Both the position numbers and the translations under genes were made by a program. A model generated the notes under the pieces. That model had not been told where the DNA came from and did not search any database. It was given only the letters and a program-made list of their open reading frames with translations. A stretch of 57,000 bases of DNA, taken from positions 188,001-245,000 of the forward strand of contig WPIO01000215.1 in NCBI GenBank assembly GCA_009760855.2. The letters are read 5' to 3'. Source of the DNA: Cristatella mucedo (lineage: Eukaryota > Bryozoa > Phylactolaemata > Cristatellidae). Of the stretch, positions 36,712-47,867 are shown in pieces (within the stretch, counting starts at the first letter, position 1; each line of letters begins with the position of its first letter).

Positions 36712-37398
36712 GCTGCATAAAATTGGTAAAACTCGGACTTGATAAGACAGGGATGTTGCATCTAAACTGATTCTTACATTTGTGACATCCATCCCGATTC
36801 GACTTCTCAAGCTCATTACTTGCAGGACCGCCAGCCTGAGCAATCAGCTGCTTACAGTTGGGGCAAAACTCGGCAGCTAGGCTTGTCTGTCATGAGCAGT
36901 GCAGTTGCCACATCACACCACTTCTTACCGACCAGCACTGGCTCCCAATCAAGAGCCGCGTATCGACTTCAAAGTAGTATCACTTTCTTTTAGGCCCCCC
37001 CCCTCCCGTTCCAACCTACCTGTCAGAACTACTCCCCCGCCGGGCTAAGAATCGCATCGCTGGCTGTTCTGACTCGTATCGTTTTGCTATATCTGGTGCC
37101 AACCTCACATCCTTTGGAGACCGTGCCTTTAGTCCGTATGGTCCCAAAGCCTGGAACTCACTACAGACGCTCGTCACAGCGACGACACTTAAAAAGCTTG
37201 TAACACACTTTTTATTACAGCATTTAGTGGGTCTTTACGATCTGTCCTTTGTGTGCATGTACCTGCTTACACTGTGCCTGCTGCTTGAGGATGTTACCAC
37301 CAAACATTTGGCAATGTTTTTTATAAAGCATCTGTAAAGTGCCTACACAAAGATTCAGTTTGCTGAGGGCATTATAGAAATGCTTAATTATTGTATTA
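36712..37398 (+). mobile_element. LINE A fragment
   Basis: Starts in the LGKTRT-like region (TGGTAAAACTCGGACTTGAT), then TTACATTTGTGACATCCATC, CAAAACTCGGCAGCTAGGCT, CACTGGCTCCCAATCAAGAG, CCCAAAGCCTGGAACTCACT and the 3' hairpin region near 37336-37380. Several indels; a C-run at 36993-37003 breaks the frame. Confidence 0.85.
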
Positions 37399-37662
37399 AG
37401 AATGCAAGCTGTTAAGGGCACAGTAAACGGACTGAGTACGAGCAAGGAATATGCCATAAGCGCTATTCCACCACCATATTCACAGAAAGTGGGGTATGAA
37501 AGAAAGGAGAAGTATAGGTCAAGTTTCATATAGGTCAGGGTCCCAGGAAACAGGTCAAGTAGATCGCTAAGAATCGTCTCGCGTATAAGGTAATACTGAA
37601 CGAATGAGTGTGTGAAAGTGAAAGAGGGTGAGTTGGTGAGAGACTGCAAGAAAAACTGAGCT

Positions 37663-37665
<3 letters not shown>

Positions 37666-37724
<59 letters not shown>

Positions 37725-37745
37725 AGGGAGAGAGAGAGGAGAGAG
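37666..37745. repeat. GA microsatellite
   Basis: About 80 bases of GA, ending in GGGA units. Confidence 0.95.
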
Positions 37746-38554
37746 CTAAACTCTCTGGGTATTCCATAAATACAAACATTGCAACACATTATGCATCTGT
37801 CACGATGTACTTAACACACAGGCATATTTGGACATGTATGTGTAGATATATATATTCTTATGTAGATTGGTGTATAGACCTGTGAATATCATAAAAAGAG
37901 AGATGAGTACACAGCTTCCAGCAACCAGCGACTGGCCAGCTGTCACGCCAAGGTGTACCTGCCGGATTTCACCAGAGCTTTAGAGGAGGGGGCTGATGAG
38001 CAAGAGTCAGAAGCATGGTCCCCTCCCCTCTTGCAGGGTGTCCCCTCAATCCCTATGGCGTGTCTCTGCATGCGTGGTAATTACATTGTCCGAAACCATG
38101 CATCACCTTACAACTCACGCTCCTGCCGTCTGCTCTCATAACAGCACCTCATCGGCAACTCAACAGTCACATCACTCTTCATTGCACCAAGTTGAAATCT
38201 GTGTTGGTGATTGGACCTTGAACTTGCAGCTTCAAAAGTTTGGAACCATGATTTGGACTTTTGCAAACACTTGCACTTACATCTGAATGACATAGACATC
38301 TGATTTGTTTGCATCCATTTCATTCATTCATATACTCACTATTCATTTCATTCACTCATTTAAATCAATCGCAGCTCTTCTGCTCAGCTCAGCATTGCCT
38401 GAGCTTGCCCAATGAACCTCTCCTTTTGCTCCTGTGTTCGCTTCGTGTGCCTATCTTCAAGGGATTAATGGTGCGCTACTAAACTGGGTTCCTGCAAACA
38501 GGTGAGCCCCAGTGTCTTCTTACGTGCTTTTGCATGCTGGTCCAAGCATGATAC
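37746..38554. other. No recognisable gene; short CATT repeats
   Basis: Short frames only. CATT-rich sequence at about 38320-38362. Confidence 0.4.
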
Positions 38555-38670
38555 TTGTGCATGCTTGTAAGCATGATGACACCTTGCTCTTTATTAAATG
38601 CATAAAGTGCCTAGAAAGAGATTGAGTTCTCTTATGTTGCTTTATCAAATGTAATAATAATAATAATAAT
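38555..38670 (+). mobile_element. LINE A 3' tail with (AAT)n
   Basis: TTATTAAATGCATAAAGTGC, the hairpin region CTAGAAAGAGATTGAGTTCT and TTTATCAAATG, ending in AAT repeats that run into SINE1. Confidence 0.8.
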
Positions 38671-38715
38671 AGCTGATGTAACAGCCTCTTTTGATAGCGA
38701 CAGAAGAGCTTTTAT
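38671..38715 (-). mobile_element. Truncated SINE1 copy, minus strand
   Basis: AGCTGATGTAACAGCCTCTT and GATAGCGACAGAAGAGC repeat the start of the next element exactly, at an offset of 59 bp, and then stop at a new TATAATAAT run. Confidence 0.8.
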
Positions 38716-38729
38716 ATAATAATAATAAT

Positions 38730-38880
38730 AGCTGATGTAACAGCCTCTTTTGATAGCGACAGAAGAGCTTTTATGGCTATCGCAACTGCAAGCAGTGGCG
38801 ATAAAGGATCGCCCACCGCAGGATTCAAACCCACAACCTCGGGGCGGGGTAGTGAAAATCAACCGCCTTACCACAAGTAC
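38730..38880 (-). mobile_element. SINE1, minus strand
   Basis: Same start as the truncated copy before it, then GGCTATCGCAACTGCAAGC, AAGGATCGCCCACCGCAGGA and a B box antisense (GGATTCAAACCC near 38820). Confidence 0.85.
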
Positions 38881-38885
38881 TTGCA

Positions 38886-38935
38886 TAGGAATTAGTTCTC
38901 TTAGGGTGCTATACAATTAATCTATTCTTATTCTA
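38886..38935 (+). mobile_element. SINE2 3' tail remnant
   Basis: AATTAGTTCTCTTAGGGTGC and TATACAATTAAT match the SINE2 tail. It directly follows the SINE1 copy. Confidence 0.6.
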
Positions 38936-39568
38936 ATAATTACTATTTCTAAAAAAAAAAGAAACTTCTGCTGCTTCCAGACACACACTTTTGCTAGTTA
39001 TGCCGCTGGTAGCACAGCAGTTGTAGCAGCTACTTGGCACATTGGGCGATAGCTAGTGCAAAGTGCTCCTTCTTAACTGCTACTGCTACCAGTCTCACGT
39101 GACACCAGTTGTCTCCCCTGACGCAGGTAGTCTCCTCCTGACGCACGTTGTCTGCTCAACCTCAGCAGCTGGCCATGCTCACACATCTGGCAGTAATCCC
39201 AGCAAGCCACAAGCCTAAGACAGATGGCTGTCATCGCCACCACTACAGCCGTGCAATAACTTGGGAAGGGGTGGGGTAGCTTGGCTGTGTTTTAACCCCC
39301 CCCCCCCCCACCATCGCCCCAGCTATCAGCCACTCGGAGCAGGGAACTGGCTGGAAGGGGACTTCTGCCCGAATATGGGGCCCATGGGGTTGCATGCCTC
39401 CTCGATGCACTTGCAAAGAGCCACAGCCGTATGCCACATATTCGTGCTGGTGTCAAGCACCTGCAAAGGTGGCCACATCCTGTCTGCACCCTTGGTCACC
39501 ATTTTTTTTAGTGCTCTGCATATTTCATTAAGCAGGACGATCAATAGGCTCCAAAACAAAGAGCCCCT

Positions 39569-39569
<1 letters not shown>
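38936..39569. other. No recognisable gene; C homopolymer
   Basis: A run of 14 C lies at 39296-39309. The 151-codon plus frame across 39261-39716 depends on it and on the CT tract, so I do not accept it. Confidence 0.4.

Positions 39570-39646
<77 letters not shown>
39570..39646. repeat. CT microsatellite
   Basis: Pure CT, 77 bases. Opposite in sense to the GA tract that begins 374 bp downstream. Confidence 0.95.
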
Positions 39647-39649
<3 letters not shown>

Positions 39650-40017
39650 CATGTTTGTGGCCGGCACGCGACCATCAACAATGGCTCATCTTTGGCCAGC
39701 CAGTAACCGGATATAGGAGCCTTCGAGCTGCCAGAACCCAGCAGAAGGGGGCATACCCACCCTTGGCGTCCCCTCAATGTCAGCCCCAGGCACCGGCCAG
39801 ACGAGCTTGTGCAAAGACAGCTGCTCAGCTGTGAACTTACTGCAATGCTAGATCGCCACGAATTGATTCGACGACGCACAGCCGTGCATGCAGGCCGATC
39901 GAGCGACGCATAGAAGGTCGTGGCCGCCCACCACAAAGCAGCAGGACAGCTTCAGAGCTGCTGGGTAGAGCAGCAAGAGCCCGAGAGCTAGGTCAGCGAT
40001 CAGGTTAGAAAGCCGCA

Positions 40018-40020
<3 letters not shown>
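39647..40020. other. Spacer between CT and GA tracts
   Basis: No recognised gene or repeat. Confidence 0.4.
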
Positions 40021-40764
<744 letters not shown>

Positions 40765-40849
40765 TACGGGAGCTGCAAGTCCAAGCAGGGGGAGCAGCAA
40801 CAGCAGCAGTTCGGTCCGGTTGCTGTTAAGCTGCTTCAAAATGGCCATA

Positions 40850-42760
40850 TGGCCTGAGCCAGCAGGCTCAAAAAACGCCGCAACACCCAAGTCCCTAGGT
40901 GATTCAGCTGCTGCGCCGGCGCCGTCTCGGCGTCATCGCTACTGCCCATCTCTCACAGCCGCCGACAGCGGCCGGGCCGGTGACTGCAGGCGCTGATCGG
41001 CGACTTTTGAGCTCACTCACCGGCAAGCGTATCCCGGAGCGTAGCTGCTCTCTGATCGGTCGAGGCGTCGCCGGCAACGGCCGCGCGCTGATTCACCCGG
41101 GCGCTCTCCCTCTCTTTACGCAACGACGGCCGGCGGAGGCCCGCTATCGAGTTAGTAGTCTAATTTCCCTGCCGCGCAAATCGATAGCAAAACACTCGCG
41201 ACGAATGACACTGGTTAGCCGCGCCGATCGCTATTGGTCGCCCGCGTCAATGGAGAGCTCTTGATTAAGCATCTGCCGTAGGTGAGAGACGGGCGCGAGA
41301 AGGACGCTCGTACGTCGATCGTCTGCGGCGTCGCCGACTTCTGCCGTTGCCTTCGCGACTTCGCCGCTTCGACCGCCGAGTCCGAGAGCGCGTAGCCGGG
41401 CTGCGGTCGAGCCGCCGGCAACGTACCGAATTCGCTGGACGAGTCAAGCGAGACACTTTTTTAATAGAGCCCAAGCCGCCTCCGCCACCAGCGTCGTCGC
41501 CGCCGCAGCGGTGGCAGCCGCCAACCGCTAGCCAGCAGCTGTAGCAGCCACCGGGGTGGAGGCGCCGCCGCCGGCGGCGCTTTGCAGACAGGCTGAGCGT
41601 CGGCTGGACCGACGCTGAGTGATTGACGCGAACTCTCTTCTTGGACGCACGCTAATGCGAGCTAGGCTGTCCAAATAATGTTTTTTCGATGACTGTGATG
41701 CTCTCTCATTACGCTCGCCCCCGTCGACCCACCCTCTCCCGGCGTTCGGGTCGCGGTCGCGTCGGCCTCGCGCCCAGCGATCGAACGTGGCCAGGTGGAT
41801 GCGGACGCAGGGCTGACGACTTGGTGCTGCCCAGCTGCCGGCGCCGCCGCCGCTGGTGTGGCTGCCTCAGCCGATGCTTGTAAGCGATCGCCGCGCAGCG
41901 ATCCGCTCTGCGCTCGAGCGCTCGCGAGCTGCAGCCCATAACGCCAGGATGTCCGCCGGAGGCGCCTACGCTAAGTGGCGTCTCTTGAAGTGGTTGAACG
42001 ATTAGAAGAAGTCTGCAAGAGAGCAGTCGCGCGCCAGTTTGCTGACGAATCTATTAGCTCTTTCAACTGTTCGACCTCTTACACACCCAAAGTCAATTAA
42101 GATCGCGCGGGCAGTGCGGAAATGCCAGCAAGCACGGCTGCCGCTGCAGAACCTCGCTCAGCGGTCAAGAATCGTCTGCCCGCACGCGTGTCGGAGACAC
42201 GTGAATCAACGAAGGGCGCGGCGTCTTAGTTCGGCGGCGCGGTAAGGGACGCCTGATAAATTTCCGCGAGAACGCCGCGCGCCGGCTCCGTAGAGCGTCC
42301 ACGAAGCCGCATGCGACGGCGCAGCTATCTGCGCGCGCGTTATCAGTCTCGTCGACCAGTAGCGGACGAGGACAGGTTCGCTGGCTGCAGCGGGCGTACT
42401 CGTCTGCGCCTGTGCACCGCACGCGCGAGGGCGCCGCCGCACGCTCTCGCGAGTCTCCTTTCCCCACCCCACGCGTCTTTGCGGCTCCCTGCCGGAACGG
42501 CGCAGCGCAGCCGACACATTTCTCCGCCGCCTAGTGCCCGTCCAGGTGGGGCCGCGTGCGCCCGCGAGCCGCAGCCGGGCGGCACGCAGCTGCGCCCGCA
42601 CCTTCCCCCCTGGGCGATGGCGACGTCGACTGCGGCCGGGCATCCGGGCTCTCGCTATCTGGACTGGCGGAGCGAGCAGTCGCCTGCTCGGAGGCTAGCC
42701 TGACGACTCGCGTGTCAAGGCCCGCGCTCGCGACCTGCAGAAGTGCGAAAATCCATGTGC
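40850..42760. promoter_or_regulatory. CpG island, about 1.9 kb
   Basis: The strongest GC- and CpG-rich stretch in the window, starting just after the long GA tract and stopping at a LINE A remnant. Many frames on both strands stay open because stops are rare at this composition, and I cannot choose a coding frame. An ATG at 41949 with A at -3 opens an 18-codon frame (MSAGGAYAKWRLLKWLND), which could be an upstream ORF. A first exon plus promoter is the usual meaning of such an island. Confidence 0.5.
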
Positions 42761-42812
42761 ATGTCACCCTAACCATGTTATTCATTTCGTTTGTTTATCA
42801 AGCATGATATTA
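42755..42812 (+). mobile_element. LINE A 3' part, left of a nested insertion
   Basis: CATGTGCATGTCACCCTAAC and TTATCAAGCATGATATTA are the family's 3' untranslated sequence; the match stops at 42812 and resumes at 43290. Confidence 0.8.
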
Positions 42813-43290
42813 CACAAAGTTCTTACGCTGACCGACAAGGCCCGCCACGGCTTGGCTCCTTCATACCTAGCTGAACTGTTGCATCAGTTTCAGCCTGTTC
42901 GCGCCCTCAGGTCCTGTGTGGACAATAAATTAGCTGTCCCATTCCTCCGCTTAAAGACAGTTGGCGACAGAAGCTTTAGCTCTGCAGGTCCTAGACTGTG
43001 GAACTCGCTTTCCACAATTCTTGCGCAACGACATCTACTCTCCAACTGCCGACTATGGCACATCTTTTCAGCGGTCCTGAAGTGCTACTTCTATGCTACT
43101 CACTACCTCAACTGTTCTCCTGACTTTGCTATGCTTCCCACTTTCTCTTTGTTGCGTGAGACGAAGTCTGTTGGCTACCGAATGCGTACCGAAAGCCGCT
43201 TAGGCTGTGAGTGAGCTATACAAAACTCTCCTGCGTAACACCCACATGGTCTTTATGACTTTGTGGAGTTACTGACGGAGATACATTACA
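42813..43290 (+). mobile_element. LINE B fragment, best translation of its family
   Basis: Open for 136 codons from 42804: GLAPSYLAELLHQFQPVRAL, then LRLKTVGDRSFSSAGPRLWN and SLSTILAQRHLL, the C-terminal signature of an L2/CR1-type LINE polymerase, followed by KCYFYATHYLNC and a family-specific end to the stop near 43212. The 3' untranslated end finishes in ACATTACATTA. It sits inside LINE A sequence. No endonuclease or catalytic core. Confidence 0.88.
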
Positions 43291-43407
43291 TTACTCACCA
43301 TTCAATTGCATTTCACTTTGCAGCAAATGTAAAGCGCCTAGAGAGAGATTGAGTTCTCCGAGGGCGCTTTATCAAGTGCATTATTATTATTATTATTATC
43401 ATATTAA
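43290..43407 (+). mobile_element. LINE A 3' end, right of the nested insertion
   Basis: Resumes with ATTACTCACCATTCAATTGC, then the hairpin AAAGCGCC ... GGGCGCTTT intact, and (ATT)n. Confidence 0.85.
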
Positions 43408-43512
43408 AAGCGATGCCGCGATGCAGACTGGCAATACGTTGTTGATCGCATCGCCGCAGCTGCCGTGTTGAATATGTCGTCGTTTGCCTCGCACGCTCCC
43501 GTCGCTACCGCC

Positions 43513-43578
43513 TGCTCTTCAAGAAAGCTCTGCTCTTCAAGACTCGAGACTGCTCTTCAAGAAGACTGCTCTTCAAGA
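43513..43578. repeat. Four copies of TGCTCTTCAAGA
   Basis: The 12-mer occurs at 43513, 43531, 43551 and 43567, spaced 16-20 bp. Confidence 0.9.
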
Positions 43579-43744
43579 AGTCGAGGCCTGAAGAGCTTGA
43601 CCTCTGTCCAGTCCAACTTCCACCGTTTCTCTGAGAGACAGCGGAACAAGTAATGGCACAACAGCTAAAATGGAAGGTAAAAACCAAGACTATCAAGTAA
43701 ATGCAAGCCTGAATTTAATCAAAGTGACAGCAACAAGACGTTAT

Positions 43745-43830
43745 ATTGCAACATAAGTGAATTAAATCAATTTCTAGGCACTTTACGTGCGCTGTGATAA
43801 AAAGCACGCCGATTAATTAAAGACACAATG
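43745..43830 (-). mobile_element. LINE A-type tail remnant
   Basis: AATCAATTTCTAGGCACTTT is antisense to the family tail. Solitary and decayed. Confidence 0.5.
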
Positions 43831-43925
43831 CTCACTAGCAACACACGTGAGCGCCGCACGCATAGGTCAATTCAAAGGGACCCAACATATTCTGTGAGGA
43901 ACAGGTGGACTACAGCTAGTTTTTT

Positions 43926-44170
43926 TAAATAATAATAATTGCACACTTGATAAAGCGCCCTCAGAGAACTCAGCGTCTTTCTATGCGCTTTACATTTTCT
44001 GCTGAATCTAGTGAAGTTACGGGTCTTTACGTCAGTTGGTAGTCAGTTCCAGGCTCTGGCAGTTGCGAGCTAAAGGCTCGATTTCCGATGGAATTGAAGT
44101 CGGTCGGTTGGAAGCGCGGCTAAGCGACTTGCACCCGAAGGATGAGCGGATTCTAAGCTCATCATTAACC
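43926..44170 (-). mobile_element. LINE A 3' fragment, minus strand
   Basis: AATAATAATAATT tail, TGATAAAGCGCCCTCAGAGA hairpin antisense, then on the minus strand SIGNRAFSSQLPEPGTDY, equivalent to the GDRAFSS region. Internal deletions. Confidence 0.75.
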
Positions 44171-44974
44171 AGCGTCGCAGGTGCTCGCCTACCGCTGCCG
44201 CGCAGGAGCTCGCCTACCGGAACTGCATTGCGATCGCCACGAGAGGTGCTTAGCGGTTGATGCATTACGTTTCAATAGGAGCGGCAGCAGTCGTGACCTT
44301 TGAGGTCGTGACTTTAGACGTGGACCGTTCGAATACGATTATTAATTCATTAAGCAGAAGAAGCCCGGCTTTAGTCGACGAGGGTTTCCCTACGGCAGCT
44401 GCTGGGAGAAGTAAAGCCGGATGTACTGGGAATTTCGTGGATATCAGATAGATTTAGAAGATACTTGCGTGACTCGCGATCCTGGCTGAGAGGCGCTAGC
44501 TACGCCGCCAATCTCTATATCTATGGCGGGCGGTTCTAGCACCCGTCGCTTGCCTCGTGTGCCGTGCAAAGGGAGAAGCTTCAGAGCCATTACATGCGTA
44601 CGCAGCTCAGCGTAGCACCTCCGTCGTACCTGTGCCGGTGCGTGCGCGCTCGCAAAGACTTTCCTACAAATTCTGTCGTGTCTTCACGATAGTTCTGCTA
44701 AATCCTACAGCTGCGTTTGGGTTAGCATGCCCAAGTAAGCCTGGCGACAAAATTAAGACAAGACAAGTAAAGACAAGGTAAGACCGGCAACGGGTGAGCT
44801 AGGCCTCTGGCTGCAGCATGCGCCAAATCGAGCACGGGTCAAGGGCAGGCAAAGAGCACCGGAACAAAATAACATTTCCACTGAGACCAAGGGACAGCTG
44901 ACCGGCTGCGCCTTTTGCAGAGGCTCCACGGATGTATGGTCGTCGTACGTACTGACTGCACCCGGAGGCGTGTT
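44171..44974. other. No recognisable gene
   Basis: CpG-richer than average, with several short open frames and a small AAGAC repeat near 44755-44778. Nothing recognised. Confidence 0.4.
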
Positions 44975-45500
44975 AATGATAATGCACTTGATAATAATCC
45001 ACTTGATATAGCGCCCTCGGAGAACTCAATTTCTTTCTAGGGGCTTTACATTTGCTGCAAAGAGAAACGCGATTGAGTGGTGAGTAATATCATGGTTGAT
45101 AAACAACATGAATAACCGTGTTCCGGTCATTCGGTGCACGCGAGCTAAAGGCGAGATCGCCAAAAGATTTCAATGTAGTTCGAAGGACGGCGAGACGATT
45201 AGATGTCGACGCTCGTATGGTGTGAGAGCGTGCAAGAGGTGGGACAAAAAGGTCGGGTAGGTCAAGGCTGGTGCAAGCGACCGGTGAAGTGACGTAAGAG
45301 CCAGACTGAGGATCTTGAAACGGATTCGATGCTTGATAGGGGGGCCAGTAAAGCTCCGACGAGATGCTGATGTCGTGTGGTAGCTACGCCTTTCACGACA
45401 GACCAGACCAAGTTCTGCACCAGCTGCAGACGATTAAAGGCGCAGGCCGGGAGCCTGAAATGAAGGCAATTGCAGTAATTTAGATGCAATGTCACAAAGT
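44975..45500 (-). mobile_element. LINE A fragment, diverged, minus strand
   Basis: Hairpin antisense near 45013 (ATAGCGCCCTCGGAGAACTC), then minus-strand FNRLQLVQN and related motifs in the frame 45262-45495. A deletion removes sequence between the 3' region and the coding part. Confidence 0.8.
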
Positions 45501-45671
45501 CGTTGTACTTTTATCTAAACTGGCTTTGATTTTGGACGTGCTCCTTAGCTGACAGTAGGGTGACTTGACAGTGGAAGAAATGTGCTCATAGAATGGGCAG
45601 TGGTATTGAATGGTATGCCTAGATTACGGGCGGACGTCGCAAGAGTTTTTCTAGCTGAACCAAAGCATTCT

Positions 45672-45779
45672 TAATAATAATAATAATAATAATAATAATA
45701 GTACGACACTTAATAAAGCGCCCTCGGAGAATTCAATCTCTTTCTAGGCACTTTACATTTGCTGTAAAGAAAACATGAT
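45672..45779 (-). mobile_element. LINE A 3' tail, minus strand
   Basis: Ten AAT units, then TTAATAAAGCGCCCTCGGAG and TTTCTAGGCACTTTACATTT. Truncated to the last 100 bases of the family. Confidence 0.85.
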
Positions 45780-46074
45780 CTTGAAGTTTAGTTGTTCCGA
45801 CTTTCGGGTGTGCTAGGTTTTCCATATGTATTAGGTCGGTCTTCTCGTAATCTGGGGGCTCCAGTGATGTGCCATTCAAAACAAACGTCTCGCCAGATAG
45901 CGAAACAGGTGAAATTGCAACAATTTCACGAAGGCAATCTTTTAAAAATGTAAGCATGCTTAACTCTGACGTAGCAGCCAAATTCGTCCAAGCTTGCGTG
46001 GAATGGTGCTGGCACTTATGCGAGTCTGCCCTGCTGTGCAGTAAGAGGATTACAGACGGTGCTGAAGTCGACAG
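45780..46074 (-). CDS. Unassigned open frame upstream of a LINE A tail
   Basis: Open for 114 codons on the minus strand between a stop at 46075-46077 and one at 45733, the last third lying in the LINE A tail. The non-repeat part reads HHSTQAWTNLAATSELSMLT, FLKDCLREIVAISPVS and GTSLEPPDYEKTDLIHMENL. Composition is balanced and looks like ordinary protein. No domain recognised. It could be an exon of a host gene, part of another mobile element or chance. There is no ATG near its 5' side other than internal ones, so if real it is more likely an internal or terminal exon. Confidence 0.3.
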
Positions 46075-46117
46075 CTAGAGATATCCGTTGCCCACCTGGT
46101 ACCTGGTGCCCCACTTC

Positions 46118-46185
46118 TTACCTACCTGTACCGCGTCCAGTTCTGTCCGGACTACTTACCTACTTACCAACCTACCTGCCTATAC
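46118..46185. repeat. Degenerate ACCT-type repeat
   Basis: TTACCTACCTG, TTACCTACTTACC and AACCTACCTGCC form a broken tetranucleotide array. Confidence 0.6.
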
Positions 46186-46269
46186 CCGCCAGAAAGCTCA
46201 TCAGAATCAAGATCGTGTAACTCGACTCGCGTTTCGTCGCTGTTACTCTCCAGCTTTGTAGACTGATTA

Positions 46270-46355
46270 GTAGTAACAATAACATTCTTATGGCGCCCTT
46301 AACAAGCCTATTTTCGCTCGAGGCACTTTACAAATGCTGGAAAGAAAGCGTGTTA
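46270..46355 (-). mobile_element. LINE A-type tail remnant, minus strand
   Basis: GGCGCCCTTAACAAGCC and CGAGGCACTTTACAAATGCT resemble the antisense tail. Confidence 0.5.
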
Positions 46356-46727
46356 CTTAGAGTTAGCGCTACGTTCTTCCGGCCTTTACTTTACTGCTCG
46401 CTGGCCACTTTACTTCTCCTCGGATCTCCTCACGAACTATCGGCTCCTCTGACTCTGTGCTCTGGCTGTTCTTTAAATTTGCCGCTTCTCACTGCGTGAG
46501 AAGTTAACATTTATTGAGGCATTCTGGCATGCTCAATGTTTGTGAGAGAATGCTGACTCAGGCGGCATGAGTGACTGGCGACGGCCCTTGGAGGGATCCG
46601 TCGGCCTGAGCCGCCAGCCTGCTCTCGAGCGGATGAGGGCGCGAACAATGGATCGCCGCCGCTGATGACTCGGCAGTCGGGTACCAATCCGTGCACTGGC
46701 TGCGTCTGTGGGGTCATCCGCCTTCCA
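46356..46727. other. No recognisable gene
   Basis: Several open frames at raised GC. No motif recognised. Confidence 0.35.
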
Positions 46728-46757
46728 CACGACAGCCGCCCCGGCTGTCGTGCGGTT
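46728..46757 (+). other. 10-bp perfect hairpin followed by T run
   Basis: CACGACAGCC and GGCTGTCGTG pair around a 5-base loop, then CGG and five T. It has the shape of an intrinsic terminator, but in an animal genome that role is not expected. Confidence 0.6.
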
Positions 46758-46818
46758 TTTGAGCGAACAATGGCTGGCGAGTGCAAAACGAAGCATGCGT
46801 GGAATAAAAGTGTTGCCT

Positions 46819-46989
46819 AAGGAGAAGAAAAAGGAGAAGAAAAAGGAGAAGAAAAGGAGAAGAGGAGGAGAAAAGAGGAAGAGAAAAGAGGAAGAGAAAA
46901 GAGGAAGAGAAGAGGAAGAGAAAAGAGGAAGAGAAGAGGAGGAGAAAAGAGGAAGAGAAGAGGAGGAGAAAAGAGGAAGAGAAGAGGAG
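46819..46989. repeat. Purine-only minisatellite
   Basis: About 170 bases without a pyrimidine on the plus strand, made of AGGAGAAGAAAA and GAGGAAGAGAAAA units. Confidence 0.95.
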
Positions 46990-47546
46990 CACCTCTGGCA
47001 CTTCTGGCACCTTTGGCGCGTCCAGACCTTGGGCGTTGACATGGCTTAGCTAGCGTGGTTTCTGAGAATTGAAAGCTTGATGCGGCAGCCATTCGACTTT
47101 TATTGTGGCTTGGTCGCGAAATCCAGCTGGAACGACAGGCTGCCTGAGGACAGTCACAGAGTTAGGCACTGTAACGTGAGCACGAAAACCTAGTTAGACG
47201 ATAGCACTGCTCAACGTTAGTGGCGGTTCTTAAATTATAAACGTTTGGAACCAGATAATCGGATATGTGTCGATCTGTTTTAGAAAAGTGTAAAAAGCCC
47301 TATTAAAAAAATGACGAGTCACTTGCATCGCCTTGGAATTCAAACTGTTGAGTTGTACGCCATACTTGAAAAGGCATGTACATGCACGTGCAGTAGTGAA
47401 TGCACGCATGTGCACTGGTGTGTTGTGCCCGTGGCCAACGTAGTACACGCATGCTTCACTGCGATTATGAAATAGCGCGTTCTAAATTAAACACGCAAAA
47501 TTTTTATTTTTGAGTTGTGGCCTTATTCTTATTGCTGCCTTGCGCG
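46990..47546. other. No recognisable gene
   Basis: Short frames only; no repeat recognised. Confidence 0.4.
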
Positions 47547-47605
47547 GCACACCTGTGATACACCTGGGTCACACGTGCGGCACACCTGAGGCACACCTGC
47601 GGCAT
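47547..47605. repeat. Degenerate 12-bp tandem repeat
   Basis: Five or so units around GGCACACCTGNG. Confidence 0.75.
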
Positions 47606-47867
47606 GTGCTATGGCCGGGCCGACGGCTCATTAGCCACACTATCGGGCGCCAGTTCCGTTTGAATTTGCCAAGCGTCTGTACAAGGTCTAGCATTGTTAC
47701 TTGCGCTACATTTGTTGCAAGGAGCCTTGGATGTGTGTTTGCACCATCACGTATAATAATAATAATACTTCCTCGGTAGAGCTTTCTAAAAGAAAAATAT
47801 ATCTGTACCCTGCTAAATGGATCGCTGCAAGTGAATCTGTAGCCAAGTGTCAGTGACATGCTCGGCA

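Noticed and set aside
42206-42703. Frames of 130-145 codons on both strands inside the CpG island
   Set aside because: Stops are rare at this composition; both strands are equally open and neither shows a motif.
46533-47042. 169-codon minus-strand frame with Phe/Ser/Leu repeats
   Set aside because: Its N-terminal part is the purine minisatellite read in antisense.
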